A stretch of 64,000 nt of DNA from Chloracidobacterium sp. (GTDB taxonomy: Bacteria > Acidobacteriota > Blastocatellia > Pyrinomonadales > Pyrinomonadaceae). Below are positions 1 to 10,224 of the stretch, in pieces; the stretch's first letter is position 1; every line of letters begins with the position of its first letter. A model generated the notes under the pieces. It searched no databases, was not told the DNA's origin, and worked only from the letters and a program-made list of their open reading frames with translations. The stretch lies in assembly GCA_016712045.1 (NCBI GenBank), contig JADJRV010000013.1:1-64000 (forward strand), in the 5' to 3' direction. The position numbers were made by a program, and so were the translations under genes.

Positions 1-1332
1 GGCGGCGGAGTAAAGTACTAGCCCTGTCCCGGCCAGCCCGCCTAGAAAAAAAGCTCCGACCTTTAACGAACCCGCTTGCCATACGGCAATGCCTAACAGT
101 GCCGCGACGCACAATGCGCCAAAGATCCATTTTGACCAATCGAGCCGGTTGATATTAATATTATTCTCGTCGCGGAGCAGCAGCTTTGGCTTGATCGAGC
201 GGATCTGGAGCAGCGGCAGAGCCGAAAAAAGCACTGAGATCAGTACGCCGAGCAAGATGCCCTGCCACGATGTTGCGAAGGTGACTGCGTAGCTCATCTT
301 TGCCGGCAGAGCATCGACAAACCGCCATTTTGCGACCCATAGGCCGCATTGTGCGAGAAAGACGCCAAACAGGCTGCCAACTACCCCGAGCGTCAGAATC
401 TGCAGCAGATAGACGGCGATCACGCGATTGCCGGTGGCTCCTAGGCATTTGAGTACGGCGACGGTTTTTCGTTTTTGCTCGATAAAGGCTCGGGCCACGT
501 TCCACACACCGACGCCGCCTAGAACGAGGATCAGTAGGCCCGTCAGCGATAGATAATTTTCAGTGCGGGCAAATTGCTCGTTGAGATTTTCCTGCTGCTC
601 TCGGTAGGAGTTGACCTGTATCGTCGTGCCTTTCAGGGCATCGCGAAGCTGCGTAACAAGCGCGGTCGGATTTTCTGACGTGCGGTAAAGTATGCGGCGA
701 CGGATGCGGCTCGTGTTGCGGGTGATGCCGGCGTCGTCAAACGATTTTTTCTCAACAAAGATCCGAGCACCCATGCGAAAACCGCTTGTTCCTCCCGGTT
801 CCTCGTCGATCGTGCCGCGTACTTGAAACTCGGCCTCGCCGATCTTGAGCTTGTCGCCGACTTTTACCTTTAGCTCTTCGAGTAGGATGCGGGCGATGAC
901 GGCGCCGTTATTTTCGAGCAATTTGAAGTCGAATGTCTGCCCGTCGGATGTCACAAAGGTGCCGACAAGCGGGAACGGCTGCTCGATGCCCTTAAGCTCA
1001 ACAAACTCGAGGCTCTCGTTCGCCGGATCTGACGGACGGGCCATCGAGGCGGTTGAGATGGTCTCGTTTCGCGCCTCGACGATCGTTGATTTGCCTATCA
1101 CATCTTCGATCTTAGCGATATCGGTCGGCGAAAAATCGTTGGTCGAACTGACCTCAAAGTCCGCCGTCATCAACGCCCGTGCGTCATTGCCGACAACCTT
1201 TGTAATGTTTTGTATAAGCGAGCGGAGTGCGACGATCGAGCCTACACCCAACGCGATGCATAAGAAAAAAAACAGCAAACGCCGCCAAGAAGAGCGGATC
1301 TCGCGTCGGGTTAGATTAAAGATGAATTTCAT
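1..1332 (-). CDS. FtsX/YbbP-type ABC transporter permease (3' end outside window)
   Basis: This is the membrane subunit of an ABC exporter; the reading frame is open from an ATG at 1332 to the window edge (444 codons, no stop). It starts MKFIFNLTRREIRSSWRR and then has a hydrophobic segment, a long periplasmic MacB-PCD-like region (roughly residues 45-255), and FtsX-type membrane helices around residues 265-300 and 315-390. The sequence 'QKRKTVAVLKCLGATG' is the usual cytoplasmic FtsX loop. The ATPase gene lies 97 bp upstream on the same strand and an esterase gene diverges from it, matching the E. coli tesA/ybbA-ybbP arrangement. The substrate cannot be read from sequence. Confidence 0.88.
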   Translation of the reverse strand, partial: MKFIFNLTRREIRSSWRRLLFFFLCIALGVGSIVALRSLIQNITKVVGNDARALMTADFEVSSTNDFSPTDIAKIEDVIGKSTIVEARNETISTASMARPSDPANESLEFVELKGIEQPFPLVGTFVTSDGQTFDFKLLENNGAVIARILLEELKVKVGDKLKIGEAEFQVRGTIDEEPGGTSGFRMGARIFVEKKSFDDAGITRNTSRIRRRILYRTSENPTALVTQLRDALKGTTIQVNSYREQQENLNEQFARTENYLSLTGLLILVLGGVGVWNVARAFIEQKRKTVAVLKCLGATGNRVIAVYLLQILTLGVVGSLFGVFLAQCGLWVAKWRFVDALPAKMSYAVTFATSWQGILLGVLISVLFSALPLLQIRSIKPKLLLRDENNININRLDWSKWIFGALCVAALLGIAVWQAGSLKVGAFFLGGLAGTGLVLYSAA

Positions 1333-1360
1333 CGTCAAGTTCGTGATTGGCCAAGGCTGT

Positions 1361-1449
1361 TAACCGCAGATGACGCGGATTATACAGATCAAAACAGATA
1401 TATTTAGTTTTCTTATCTGCGTCATCTGCCTAATCTGCGGCTAAATTTC
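1361..1449. repeat. Palindromic repeat built of 9-bp units (CAGAT/ATCTG family)
   Basis: The left arm has three 9-mers, each ending in AGAT or GGAT (1363-1371, 1372-1380, 1381-1389). The right arm has three 9-mers, each starting ATCTGC (1415-1423, 1424-1432, 1433-1441), and is followed by TAAATTTCC. The arms are imperfect reverse complements. The element fills the gap between the ATPase and permease genes of the operon and runs into the last codons of the ATPase gene. Confidence 0.75.
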
Positions 1450-2146
1450 CTTTATTACTGTTCAATTCATCAGAAACCAATCTTCCATCCGCGAGGACGA
1501 TCTGCCGTTGAGCTTGAGCCGCCAGAGTAGGGTCGTGCGTTACGAGCACGAGCGTTACCTTGTTTTGATCGTGAAGCTGGGTCATCAGGTCAAAGATGTG
1601 CTGGCCGTTTTTGCTGTCAAGATTGCCGGTCGGCTCGTCGGCGAGGAGTATCTTGGGTGAATTGGCAAAGGCTCGGGCGATCGCTACACGTTGCTGTTCG
1701 CCGCCGGAAAGCTCCGCCGGATAATGGTGGCCGCGGTTTGTCAGATCGACCGCGTCGAGCAATTTATCGGCTCGAGCCGCGACACCATCGAGGCCGAGTA
1801 TCTCCATCGGTATCAGAATGTTTTCGTATGCAGTAAGGCTAGGTATAAGGTGAAACGACTGAAAAACAAACCCGATCTTTTCGCTGCGGATACGCGCGAG
1901 GCCGTCTTCGCTGGTGGCGGTTATTTCATCGTCGTCGATAAATATTTTTCCCGACGAAGGGGCATCAAGCCCCGCGATCAGGCCTAACAATGTCGATTTG
2001 CCGCTGCCCGATGCTCCGGTGATCGCGACAAATTGGCCGTCGGGTATCTCGATCGATACGTCGTTGAGTATAGTCAGGTCTTCGGTGCCGGAGCGGACGG
2101 TTTTGGTAATATTTCTAAGTTCGATCATGGTCCTGTGTTTTTGCAT
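1430..2146 (-). CDS. ABC transporter ATP-binding protein, LolD/YbbA type
   Basis: The nucleotide-binding subunit of an ABC exporter, 238 aa, the normal length for the LolD/MacB-N/YbbA group. Visible motifs are Walker A GASGSGKST, Q-loop 'FVFQSFHLIPSLTA', signature LSGGEQQRVAIARA, Walker B ILLADEPTGNLD, and the switch His in LVLVTHDP. An alternative start at 2128 (MIELRNITK) is also reasonable; neither site has a strong ribosome-binding site. The permease gene follows on the same strand after the 9-bp-unit repeat, and the esterase gene diverges 39 bp away. Confidence 0.93.
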   Translation of the reverse strand: MQKHRTMIELRNITKTVRSGTEDLTILNDVSIEIPDGQFVAITGASGSGKSTLLGLIAGLDAPSSGKIFIDDDEITATSEDGLARIRSEKIGFVFQSFHLIPSLTAYENILIPMEILGLDGVAARADKLLDAVDLTNRGHHYPAELSGGEQQRVAIARAFANSPKILLADEPTGNLDSKNGQHIFDLMTQLHDQNKVTLVLVTHDPTLAAQAQRQIVLADGRLVSDELNSNKGNLAAD

Positions 2147-2185
2147 CTTTCGCTATTATTTTAGCGTACAATAAAGCGTTCAATT

Positions 2186-2867
2186 ATGCGTTATCTTATT
2201 CGAAAAACAGCAGTTGTTAGTTTCATATTTCACGTTGTTTGCGGCGTCGTGCAGCAAACAGAGTGCGAACGAGGTCTCAAAGAAGCCGCTCGCGACACCG
2301 CAAGTTGTTGCCAACCGCCCAAAGATCATCGCCTTTGGCGACAGCCTGACCGCCGGGTTTGGCCTGTCCGAAAAGGAATCGTATCCGTATCTGTTGCAGG
2401 AAAAACTCAAGGCGGACGGCTATGATTTCGAGGTGATAAATGCGGGTGTTTCGGGCGACACAACGCTCGGCGGACTGGAGCGGGCCGATTGGGTCTTTGA
2501 ACAGGACAATGCCAAGATCGTCATTCTCGAACTCGGTGCCAACGATCTGCTTCGCGGCATACCGGTTGCCCAAATGAAGAAAAATCTCGACCAGATCATC
2601 CGCAAGGCAAAAGCCAAGAATTTGCGTATTTTGTTGTGCGGAATGCTCGCTCCGCCGTCGATGGGTAGCGATTATCAACAGCAATTCACCGTTTCGTTCC
2701 CCGATCTCGCTACTGAGCATAAGGTCGAATTTCTGCCGTTCTTACTCGAAAACGTTGCACTAAAGAAAGAGTTAAACCAGGCCGACGGCATTCATCCGAA
2801 CGCCGAGGGCGAAAAGATCATGACTGAAAACGTCTATAAAGCTCTAAAACCGATGCTCGCGAAATGA
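2186..2867 (+). CDS. GDSL/SGNH arylesterase-lysophospholipase, TesA-like lipoprotein (frameshifted N-terminus)
   Basis: SGNH hydrolase acting on esters or thioesters in the envelope. Blocks seen: AFGDSLTAGFG (nucleophile Ser), NAGVSGDTT (oxyanion Gly), GANDLL (Asn) and DGIHPNAEG (catalytic Asp/His), about 217 aa. The hydrolase frame itself opens only at a TTG (2214), but an ATG at 2186 in another frame gives MRYLIRK. Removing one A from the A5 run at 2203-2207 joins them as a lipoprotein signal peptide ending FAASC, so 2186 is probably the true start. It diverges from ybbA-ybbP-like genes, as tesA does in E. coli. Confidence 0.85.
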
Positions 2868-2900
2868 ATCCGTTGTCGTGATTCGTTCGAAAACCATTTT

Positions 2901-3495
2901 ATGAAAAAAACTGTTCTTTACCCTCCTGCTGACATTGGTCGGTGCATTCGCAGTGGCCGGCCAGGACCGGATCCGGTCCCTGACGACACCACAGCCATCT
3001 TATGTACGTCCGACCGCCGAAAAGCGATTTAAGCGATATGTCAAGGACACTGTCGGCCCTATAGCGTGGATCGGATTGGTGTCGGGAGCAGCGTTCTCTA
3101 CCGCATTCAACAGCCCTGAAGAATGGGGTAAGTCGGGCGAAGGATTTGGCCGTCGGGTCGCCTCAAATTTCGGCCGAAACGTTGTCCGCAACACCGTCAT
3201 GTATGGCCTCGATGAGGCGTTCAAACTCGATAGCGGCTTCTACCCCAGCACCAAACGTGATGTAGGCTCGCGTGTCGGCAACGCTTTCATATCGGTTGTG
3301 ACGGCTCGAAAGGCAAACGGCAAGCGGACGGTCGGCATCCCGCGGATCGTCGGAACATATACCGCAGACGTGGTCGCTAATCAGTTTTGGTATCCGGCCC
3401 GTTTCGACTGGAAAGACGGTATGAAACGCGGCGGTATATCGCTGGCTGCCAATGCCGCGTTTAATCTTGTCCGGGAGTTTATCTTTAAAAAATAA
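2901..3495 (+). CDS. Small secreted protein of unknown function (frameshift in signal peptide)
   Basis: I do not recognise the family. The ATG at 2901 is followed by seven A's. With six, the frame reads MKKLFFTLLLTLVGAFAVAG, a typical signal peptide, and continues into the long open frame ending at 3495 (about 198 aa). The mature part is basic, has the short hydrophobic stretch 'PIAWIGLVSGAAFSTAFNS' and a C-terminal segment 'GISLAANAAFNLVREF'; it could associate with a membrane. It follows the esterase gene by 33 bp and may be co-transcribed with it. Confidence 0.6.
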
Positions 3496-3543
3496 CAGCC
3501 CCCTTATCGCTCGGAACATCCTCTTCTGTCTCTTGAATTCGTT

Positions 3544-3563
3544 ATCTTTGTGTACTTCGTGGC
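3544..3563. repeat. 9-bp-unit repeat just upstream of thrC start
   Basis: Two adjacent 9-mers (ATCTTTGTG, TACTTCGTG) are followed by GCAAAATC, ending 12 bp before the thrC ATG. The same layout, with TGTGGCTAAA at the end, precedes the starts at 22104 and 38378. Confidence 0.5.
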
Positions 3564-3575
3564 AAAATCGTTGCT

Positions 3576-4817
<1,242 letters not shown>

Positions 4818-4888
4818 GATTCGTAAATATTAGCTAAATTTGCTAGTATTTTAGGTTATAGAATTGTGTCTTGAAGACGGAGAAACCT

Positions 4889-6835
4889 ATGTTTAGTGAC
4901 AATTTCAGACGCGGGGAAAAAGGCGGGAAGGGGCGGAAGGGGTCGAAGATGGCTTCGGCGGCGGCGGATATTGGGTGGAAGGCATTTCAGGCGGTGAACA
5001 AGGCTTTGCCTGAGAGCGAGGCGATCACGCCGAAATGGGCGGCCGAACCGCTGCTCAAATCATACGAGCGGACGGCGCCGCCGCTTGGGTTTCCGCGTGA
5101 GACCGATTCGCTTTGCCCGGCGTGCGTCAAGAGCGTTCGCGAGGGCGTGATCAATAAAACGATCCCGCTTGAGATCCTGATGAATTCGCATCCCGGCGAG
5201 ATCAAAGCCCAGATCGTCGAGGAAAACGGCCAGGTCGTGATGAAAAAGACCTGCCCGACGCATGGCGAGTTTGTCGATGTGATGGCGACCGATCCGAAGT
5301 TTCTCGAACGCATCGAATCGTTGTTTTACGGTCGCGATTTCAAGGCGGCTGAGGACAAGCACGTCCATCATCACGGGACTTCGGATATTAAATTTGGCCG
5401 CGGAGCGGTGCTCACCGTCGATCTGACGAACCGCTGCAACATGATGTGCAATCCGTGCTTCATGGATGCAAATCAGGTCGGTTATGTGCACGAACCGACG
5501 TTCGAGGACACGAAAGAGATCCTCGACAGGGCCGTTTCGTTCAAGCCGCGTCGGCAGATCATCATCCTCTTCTCCGGCGGCGAACCGACTATCGCACCGC
5601 ACTTTCTCGAGTCCGTTGCCTACGCCAAGAAGATCGGTTTCTACCGCATTCTGGCCGCGACCAACGGTATCAGATACGCTGAGGACATTGAATTTTGCAA
5701 GGCCGCGAAGGCCGCAGGGCAGCACGGTGTTTATCTGCAGTTTGACGGCACCAACGACGAAGACAACAAACATCGCGGCGTCGGCAATCTGTTTGACGTA
5801 AAGCTCAAGGCCATCGAAAATCTCGCTTCGGTCGGCATCAAGGTGACGCTCGTCACGACAATTGTTAACTCGTGGAACAACGAGGGCATCGGTTCGATCG
5901 TTAAGTTTGCGGCTGAGAACATCGACAAGGTCCAGACTATCGCGTTCCAGCCCGTGTCGTTCACCGGCCGCGACGAAGACGTTTCCGACAAAGACCGCAT
6001 CGCACAGCGTTATACGCTGTCGGGAATGACGCATGATCTTAAAAAGCAACTCGACGGCGTGCTTGAGCCTTTGCGTGATTGGTACCCACTCAGTTCGTAT
6101 TCGGCGTTCACATCGGTTATGGACATGCTGCAAGGAGCGGACGCTCCGTGGGGTTGGTCTTCGTGTAACTGCCACCCGAACTGCGGCATTTTCACGCTGA
6201 TCGTTGTCAATAAGAACACGAACCAAATGACGTCGCTGTTCGATTTCTTTAACTACGAGCAGTTCATGAAGGACGTCACCGTCATCACCGACACGGCTCG
6301 CGGCAAGAAGCTGACGATGGCTCAACTCGGCATGGCGATCATGCGAAACTTCGACGCCGGCAAGGCCCCGGAAGGCTTCCCGATCTCGCAGATTCTTAAT
6401 CTGTTCAGGCCTTCGACTGCCGACTCAAACTCGGACCGCAACGACCGAATGGTTACGCGCGAAGACGACGATCCCTGGCGTGTACTGTGCGTCGAGGGAA
6501 TGTGGTTTCAGGACCTGTTTAATTACGATTTTCGCCGCACCGAGATGTGTGTTATTCCCTATGGAACGCAAGACGGCGAGGTTAGTTTTTGTGCCTATAA
6601 CACGGGCGTTGGCTGGCGTCAGATCATCGAAGAAATGCACAAAACTGCATCGCTTTCGGAATGGTACAAAGAGCACGGCCGCCACGATGTTTACGCAAAA
6701 GGTAAAGAGGTTCCGGGGATCGCCAAAACACGGTCGCTATCACTTCCGGTTATTGCAAAAATCGTTTCCGAAGATCTCGACGCACCCGCGACTTCGCCGT
6801 ATTTGGTTGAGGAAGAGGAAACCGTCGGGGTTTAG
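4889..6835 (+). CDS. Radical SAM protein related to tetraether lipid synthase (Tes/MJ0619 family)
   Basis: A 648-aa radical SAM enzyme. The cluster motif CX3CX2C is C183, C187, C190 (DLTNRCNMMCNPCF), followed by the SAM-binding GGEPT. Other conserved cysteines lie where the Tes/MJ0619 family has auxiliary iron-sulfur ligands: CPAC (C76, C79) with KKTCPTHGEF (C122), SCNCHPNCG (C426, C428, C432), and C534, C554, C568 around 'CVIPYGTQDGEVSFCAYN'. In archaea this family joins lipid tails to make membrane-spanning tetraethers; bacterial relatives have been proposed to make membrane-spanning lipids. The ATG at 4889 has GGAG 7 bp upstream and is preferred over an in-frame TTG at 4871. No other lipid gene is adjacent. 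The exact substrate is not proven. Confidence 0.75.
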   Translation: MFSDNFRRGEKGGKGRKGSKMASAAADIGWKAFQAVNKALPESEAITPKWAAEPLLKSYERTAPPLGFPRETDSLCPACVKSVREGVINKTIPLEILMNSHPGEIKAQIVEENGQVVMKKTCPTHGEFVDVMATDPKFLERIESLFYGRDFKAAEDKHVHHHGTSDIKFGRGAVLTVDLTNRCNMMCNPCFMDANQVGYVHEPTFEDTKEILDRAVSFKPRRQIIILFSGGEPTIAPHFLESVAYAKKIGFYRILAATNGIRYAEDIEFCKAAKAAGQHGVYLQFDGTNDEDNKHRGVGNLFDVKLKAIENLASVGIKVTLVTTIVNSWNNEGIGSIVKFAAENIDKVQTIAFQPVSFTGRDEDVSDKDRIAQRYTLSGMTHDLKKQLDGVLEPLRDWYPLSSYSAFTSVMDMLQGADAPWGWSSCNCHPNCGIFTLIVVNKNTNQMTSLFDFFNYEQFMKDVTVITDTARGKKLTMAQLGMAIMRNFDAGKAPEGFPISQILNLFRPSTADSNSDRNDRMVTREDDDPWRVLCVEGMWFQDLFNYDFRRTEMCVIPYGTQDGEVSFCAYNTGVGWRQIIEEMHKTASLSEWYKEHGRHDVYAKGKEVPGIAKTRSLSLPVIAKIVSEDLDAPATSPYLVEEEETVGV

Positions 6836-6851
6836 TTTTTCGGCAAGTATA

Positions 6852-6915
6852 GAATATCGAATGTCGAATATCGAATAATATTTGTTCGATATTCGACATT
6901 CTTCATTCAGCATTC
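6852..6915. repeat. 7-bp-unit hairpin with perfect 17-bp inverted repeat
   Basis: GAATATC/GAATGTC/GAATATC/GAATAAT units (6852-6879) face GATATTC/GACATTC/TTCATTC/AGCATTC units (6888-6915). Positions 6859-6875 and 6885-6901 are exact reverse complements with a 9-nt loop. The element ends 3 bp before the start codon of the permease gene at 6919. Confidence 0.85.
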
Positions 6916-6918
6916 GTT

Positions 6919-8022
6919 ATGAATAGTCTCGTATTTTCAAACATGCTCCATCGTCCGGCTCGTACGGCGGTCAGCATCATCGGTATCGGCATTGGCATTT
7001 TGCTGATAATTGTAACCGTCGGTCTGGCCAACGGCAGTCTGCGCGAGCGAGCAAAACGCGAGGCAAACGTCGGTGCCGAGATCATGTTTCGACCATCGGG
7101 GAGTATGGGGTTGACCGGATCCGAGGTGCTGCGGCTGCCCGTCACGATGGGGCCGGATATTGAAAAGATCGAGGGCGTTGCGGCGGCGGTGCCGATCGGG
7201 CAGAACAGCGTTTCGTCAAAAGAAGGAATCACCGGCAGCCGTTTGGTTGATGGCGTTGAGTGGGAAAAGTATGCGGCGGTGGCCGGGTTGCAGGTAACTC
7301 AGGGGCGAAAGTTTGTTGACGGTAAAGACGAATTAATGAGCGATAGCGCGTGGCTGGCGACGCGTAAAGAAAAGATCGGCGACAAATTGAGCGTTTATGA
7401 CCGCGATTTTGAGATCGTTGGCACATACGAACCGAGCGCGGGTGCCCGGGTCAAGATCCCGCTATCGACGATGCAGACACAGCTTGGAGCTGAGGGCAAA
7501 GCGTCGGCGTTTTTGGTAAAGGTCAAAGAAGGTTTTACCCCGCAAATGGTCGGTGACAACCTGCACGCCAAATTTCCGGAGGACCAGATCATCCTCACCA
7601 GCGAACTCGAAGAGCTCTATATGCAGGGCGTTCCGGCGTTGAACGTTTTTCTCAACGTCGTCATCGGCGTCGCGGGAGCGATCTCTGCCCTCATTATTTT
7701 GCTAACGATGTACACTACAGTAACCGAACGAACGCGTCAGATCGGCGTGCTGAAATCGCTCGGTATGTCTAAAACGAGCATTGCGTGGACGATCGTGCAG
7801 GAAGCTCTGATGCTCAGCCTTGGCGGCATCGCGTTTGGGGTTCTCGCTACGTTTGGGTTGCAGTACGCTTTTGCCAAATGGACGACGCTGACAGTGGCGA
7901 TCGACCCTTCGCTGATCGGCACTATCGTTGTGGTCGGAATGATCAGCGGTATGATCGGTGCTCTGTATCCGGGCTTGCGGGCCGCCCGTCTCGACGCGGT
8001 CGAGGCTCTTAATTACGACTAG
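6919..8022 (+). CDS. FtsX-family ABC transporter permease
   Basis: 367 aa, the normal size of MacB/DevC-type permeases. An N-terminal helix (AVSIIGIGIGILLIIVTVGL) is followed by a periplasmic MacB-PCD domain, and three C-terminal helices surround the cytoplasmic loop 'TERTRQIGVLKSLGMSK'. It ends with the typical 'YPGLRAARLDAVEALNYD'. No ATPase gene is adjacent, so it must pair with one encoded elsewhere; the YbbA-like ATPase at 1430-2146 is a candidate only by proximity. A long hairpin repeat occupies its whole 5' leader. Confidence 0.88.
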   Translation: MNSLVFSNMLHRPARTAVSIIGIGIGILLIIVTVGLANGSLRERAKREANVGAEIMFRPSGSMGLTGSEVLRLPVTMGPDIEKIEGVAAAVPIGQNSVSSKEGITGSRLVDGVEWEKYAAVAGLQVTQGRKFVDGKDELMSDSAWLATRKEKIGDKLSVYDRDFEIVGTYEPSAGARVKIPLSTMQTQLGAEGKASAFLVKVKEGFTPQMVGDNLHAKFPEDQIILTSELEELYMQGVPALNVFLNVVIGVAGAISALIILLTMYTTVTERTRQIGVLKSLGMSKTSIAWTIVQEALMLSLGGIAFGVLATFGLQYAFAKWTTLTVAIDPSLIGTIVVVGMISGMIGALYPGLRAARLDAVEALNYD

Positions 8023-8167
8023 TTTTAGGCACTTGGTCTGGTAAAATGTTTCGAACCAGAGCTCTAGTTGTTGCATCAAACGCTGAGAAAAGATAGTAAA
8101 GTTAATTTTTCGATACGCTGCAACTTCCTGCCGAAATTGAGACCGTTAAAGTCGATCGCGACGATAG

Positions 8168-10222
8168 TTGATGATAGCTAGTACTCTTCAAAAAAGGACA
8201 AAACGCCTCAGACTTCACTCGATCGTAATTTTGATGGCTGTTTTTGCCGTTTTGTCGATCAGCGTCCGTGCCCAGACTATTGAGGAACCGGCAACACAGG
8301 TCAAGGCAGAGTCGAACGACACGCCGGATTTTCGCGTTGAAAAAATACCGGTAGCGGGTGGTGCTGAGATTATCACGATCTTTGCCCGTAGGGACAATTT
8401 TGGTGACGGGATGCGTGACGGTGCGGCGGAGATACCTCTTTTGAGCGTTATGCGCGACACACTCGGCGATGACCGTCCCGAGAACGACCGCCTGAGATAC
8501 GTCTGGATGCACTCCTATACGCGAGCTTCATTTTGGCAAAAGGCCGCCGCATTTGTTCCGTTTCTCTACATGCGGACGACGAATAATAAAGACATTGGCA
8601 GTAAACCTCCGCCGCATGTGGTTGATATGAATAGTAACCATAGCGGGGTTTGGGGGCAGGTTCTCTGGGTTGTTTTTAAAAGGATCATTCTCGGTGAAAT
8701 GGGCGTCGGGCCTAAGGCGTCTGTGCTCCAATACCGCCAAAATAGACAGGATTACAGACGCACCGCAGTCGCGAAGGCCTTGAGCGTGTTGGCGCTATTT
8801 GAGTCCGTCGGAGGCGAAAAAATTTTGAGCGATGCCGAGTCAAAAGATATCCAGGCAAAGCTTTGGCTAACAGACAAAACTTTTGGATCGATGATGCCGG
8901 ATGAGGAATTAAATCGCGTTTACGACAAAGAGCTTGTAAAAAAACGGGATAGACGCGGCCTAAATTGGGAGCTTTTAAGGCAGTATTCTGAGGCTCAGGG
9001 CCTGTATTTTGAGCCGATGGAAATGCCGGACGGCGCGGCACGCCACGCCACCGTTTGGGTAGCCGCAGAAGATCTGGCTGGAAATAAAGGACGTAAGTTT
9101 GAATCAAGATTTTTGAATATCAAGGATCCATGGAATGACGAAAGACTTACAAATTGGAAAGGCTACACTCAGGTGAAATGGTTTGATGACGAGAATCGAA
9201 TCGTTGAGCCTAATAGTGCAAATGCTAAGCCAAAAACATTGATCCCATTGGCATTGTATGGCCTCGATAACCCTAAAATACCAACGATCCTTGTTGATTT
9301 TCGTGATACGCGGAACGCAAAGCGGCGTGAGATGTCTAGGCGGGTGCTTACCGACCTAACGAACAGCGTGATCTCAGTTTCGCCCTTTGGCAGTCTCCCC
9401 CTTTTCCTAGGAAAGTTTGCCTATGACCTTTTGACGGGCCGGCGCGGTACCGATATCAATCAGGCCTCTCGGCTGAGATCCTATGCCCAATTAAAGTTGT
9501 TGCTTGCCCTCGATGCAACGATCGATGTAAATTTCCGTGATGATATTGCGGCTCGAGTGGAGAAAGTGTCCTTAAATCCGCTCGAAAACGACCTCGCGGT
9601 CGAGGCGGCACTTGCCCGCCGCCAGTACAGTAATCTGATCGAGTATGCGAAACGGATTGATGGCCTACCTGCACGACTCGATCGAGATCGGCGCGAAGAG
9701 ATGGTCAAATTGACGCATTCAGGAAAGCGTCGAGCCCTTTATACCGCGGCGCATTTTCTTACGCTCGGGCTCTACACACATCGAGAAACCGCAACGCCTG
9801 AGATGCTTGCGAAATTGGATATTCGGCGGCAACTAAACTATCACGAAAGAGTGATAAACGAGATAGCCTATCGATCGGCAAAACCGGAGATCGATAGTGA
9901 TGTCTCCGCTCTAAAACGCTCGCTGGGGTTTGTCGCTGAACACGGCTCAGACGCTCATGAAAAGACTGTCCGTTCATTGTCAAAAATATTTGCGTTGAGT
10001 GAGGATGAGGAAATCCGGTCGATGTGTCTAGCCGGCCTCTACCAGATCGATGATTCAGCGGCTAAGAATCAACTTCTTGCAATGTATAGAAACGTGAATA
10101 TTAATGAACGCTGGCGTACGATTTGTGCCAATTACCTTAAACGGGCTCTCGAAGGAGGTCAGCGGATCTCAACGCGTGATGCAGCTGCGATTGCCGGGAT
10201 CACCGTAGCCCCAGAGAATTAA
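8168..10222 (+). CDS. Secreted or envelope protein of unknown function, 684 aa
   Basis: I do not recognise the family. The N-terminus has a basic stretch and a hydrophobic signal segment (LHSIVILMAVFAVLSISVRA) with likely cleavage after VRAQ. The rest is rich in charged helices; the C-terminal third (residues about 480-680) has the look of an alpha-helical repeat with many basic residues. A central hydrophobic stretch 'VSPFGSLPLFLGKFAYDLL' could be a membrane or amphipathic segment. The next gene starts 2 bp after its stop, so the two are surely co-transcribed and probably translationally coupled, which suggests they act together. Confidence 0.7.
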   Translation: MMIASTLQKRTKRLRLHSIVILMAVFAVLSISVRAQTIEEPATQVKAESNDTPDFRVEKIPVAGGAEIITIFARRDNFGDGMRDGAAEIPLLSVMRDTLGDDRPENDRLRYVWMHSYTRASFWQKAAAFVPFLYMRTTNNKDIGSKPPPHVVDMNSNHSGVWGQVLWVVFKRIILGEMGVGPKASVLQYRQNRQDYRRTAVAKALSVLALFESVGGEKILSDAESKDIQAKLWLTDKTFGSMMPDEELNRVYDKELVKKRDRRGLNWELLRQYSEAQGLYFEPMEMPDGAARHATVWVAAEDLAGNKGRKFESRFLNIKDPWNDERLTNWKGYTQVKWFDDENRIVEPNSANAKPKTLIPLALYGLDNPKIPTILVDFRDTRNAKRREMSRRVLTDLTNSVISVSPFGSLPLFLGKFAYDLLTGRRGTDINQASRLRSYAQLKLLLALDATIDVNFRDDIAARVEKVSLNPLENDLAVEAALARRQYSNLIEYAKRIDGLPARLDRDRREEMVKLTHSGKRRALYTAAHFLTLGLYTHRETATPEMLAKLDIRRQLNYHERVINEIAYRSAKPEIDSDVSALKRSLGFVAEHGSDAHEKTVRSLSKIFALSEDEEIRSMCLAGLYQIDDSAAKNQLLAMYRNVNINERWRTICANYLKRALEGGQRISTRDAAAIAGITVAPEN

Positions 10223-10224
10223 GA

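Noticed and set aside
1363..1441. Rho-independent terminator in the ybbA-ybbP gap
   Set aside because: The arms are long, AT-rich and imperfect with no T run, and the genes are expected to be co-transcribed; it fits the repeat family.
5060..6325. 421-codon open frame antisense to the radical SAM gene
   Set aside because: Pure shadow of a high-GC3 gene; no start signal and no family features, while the plus strand carries clear motifs.
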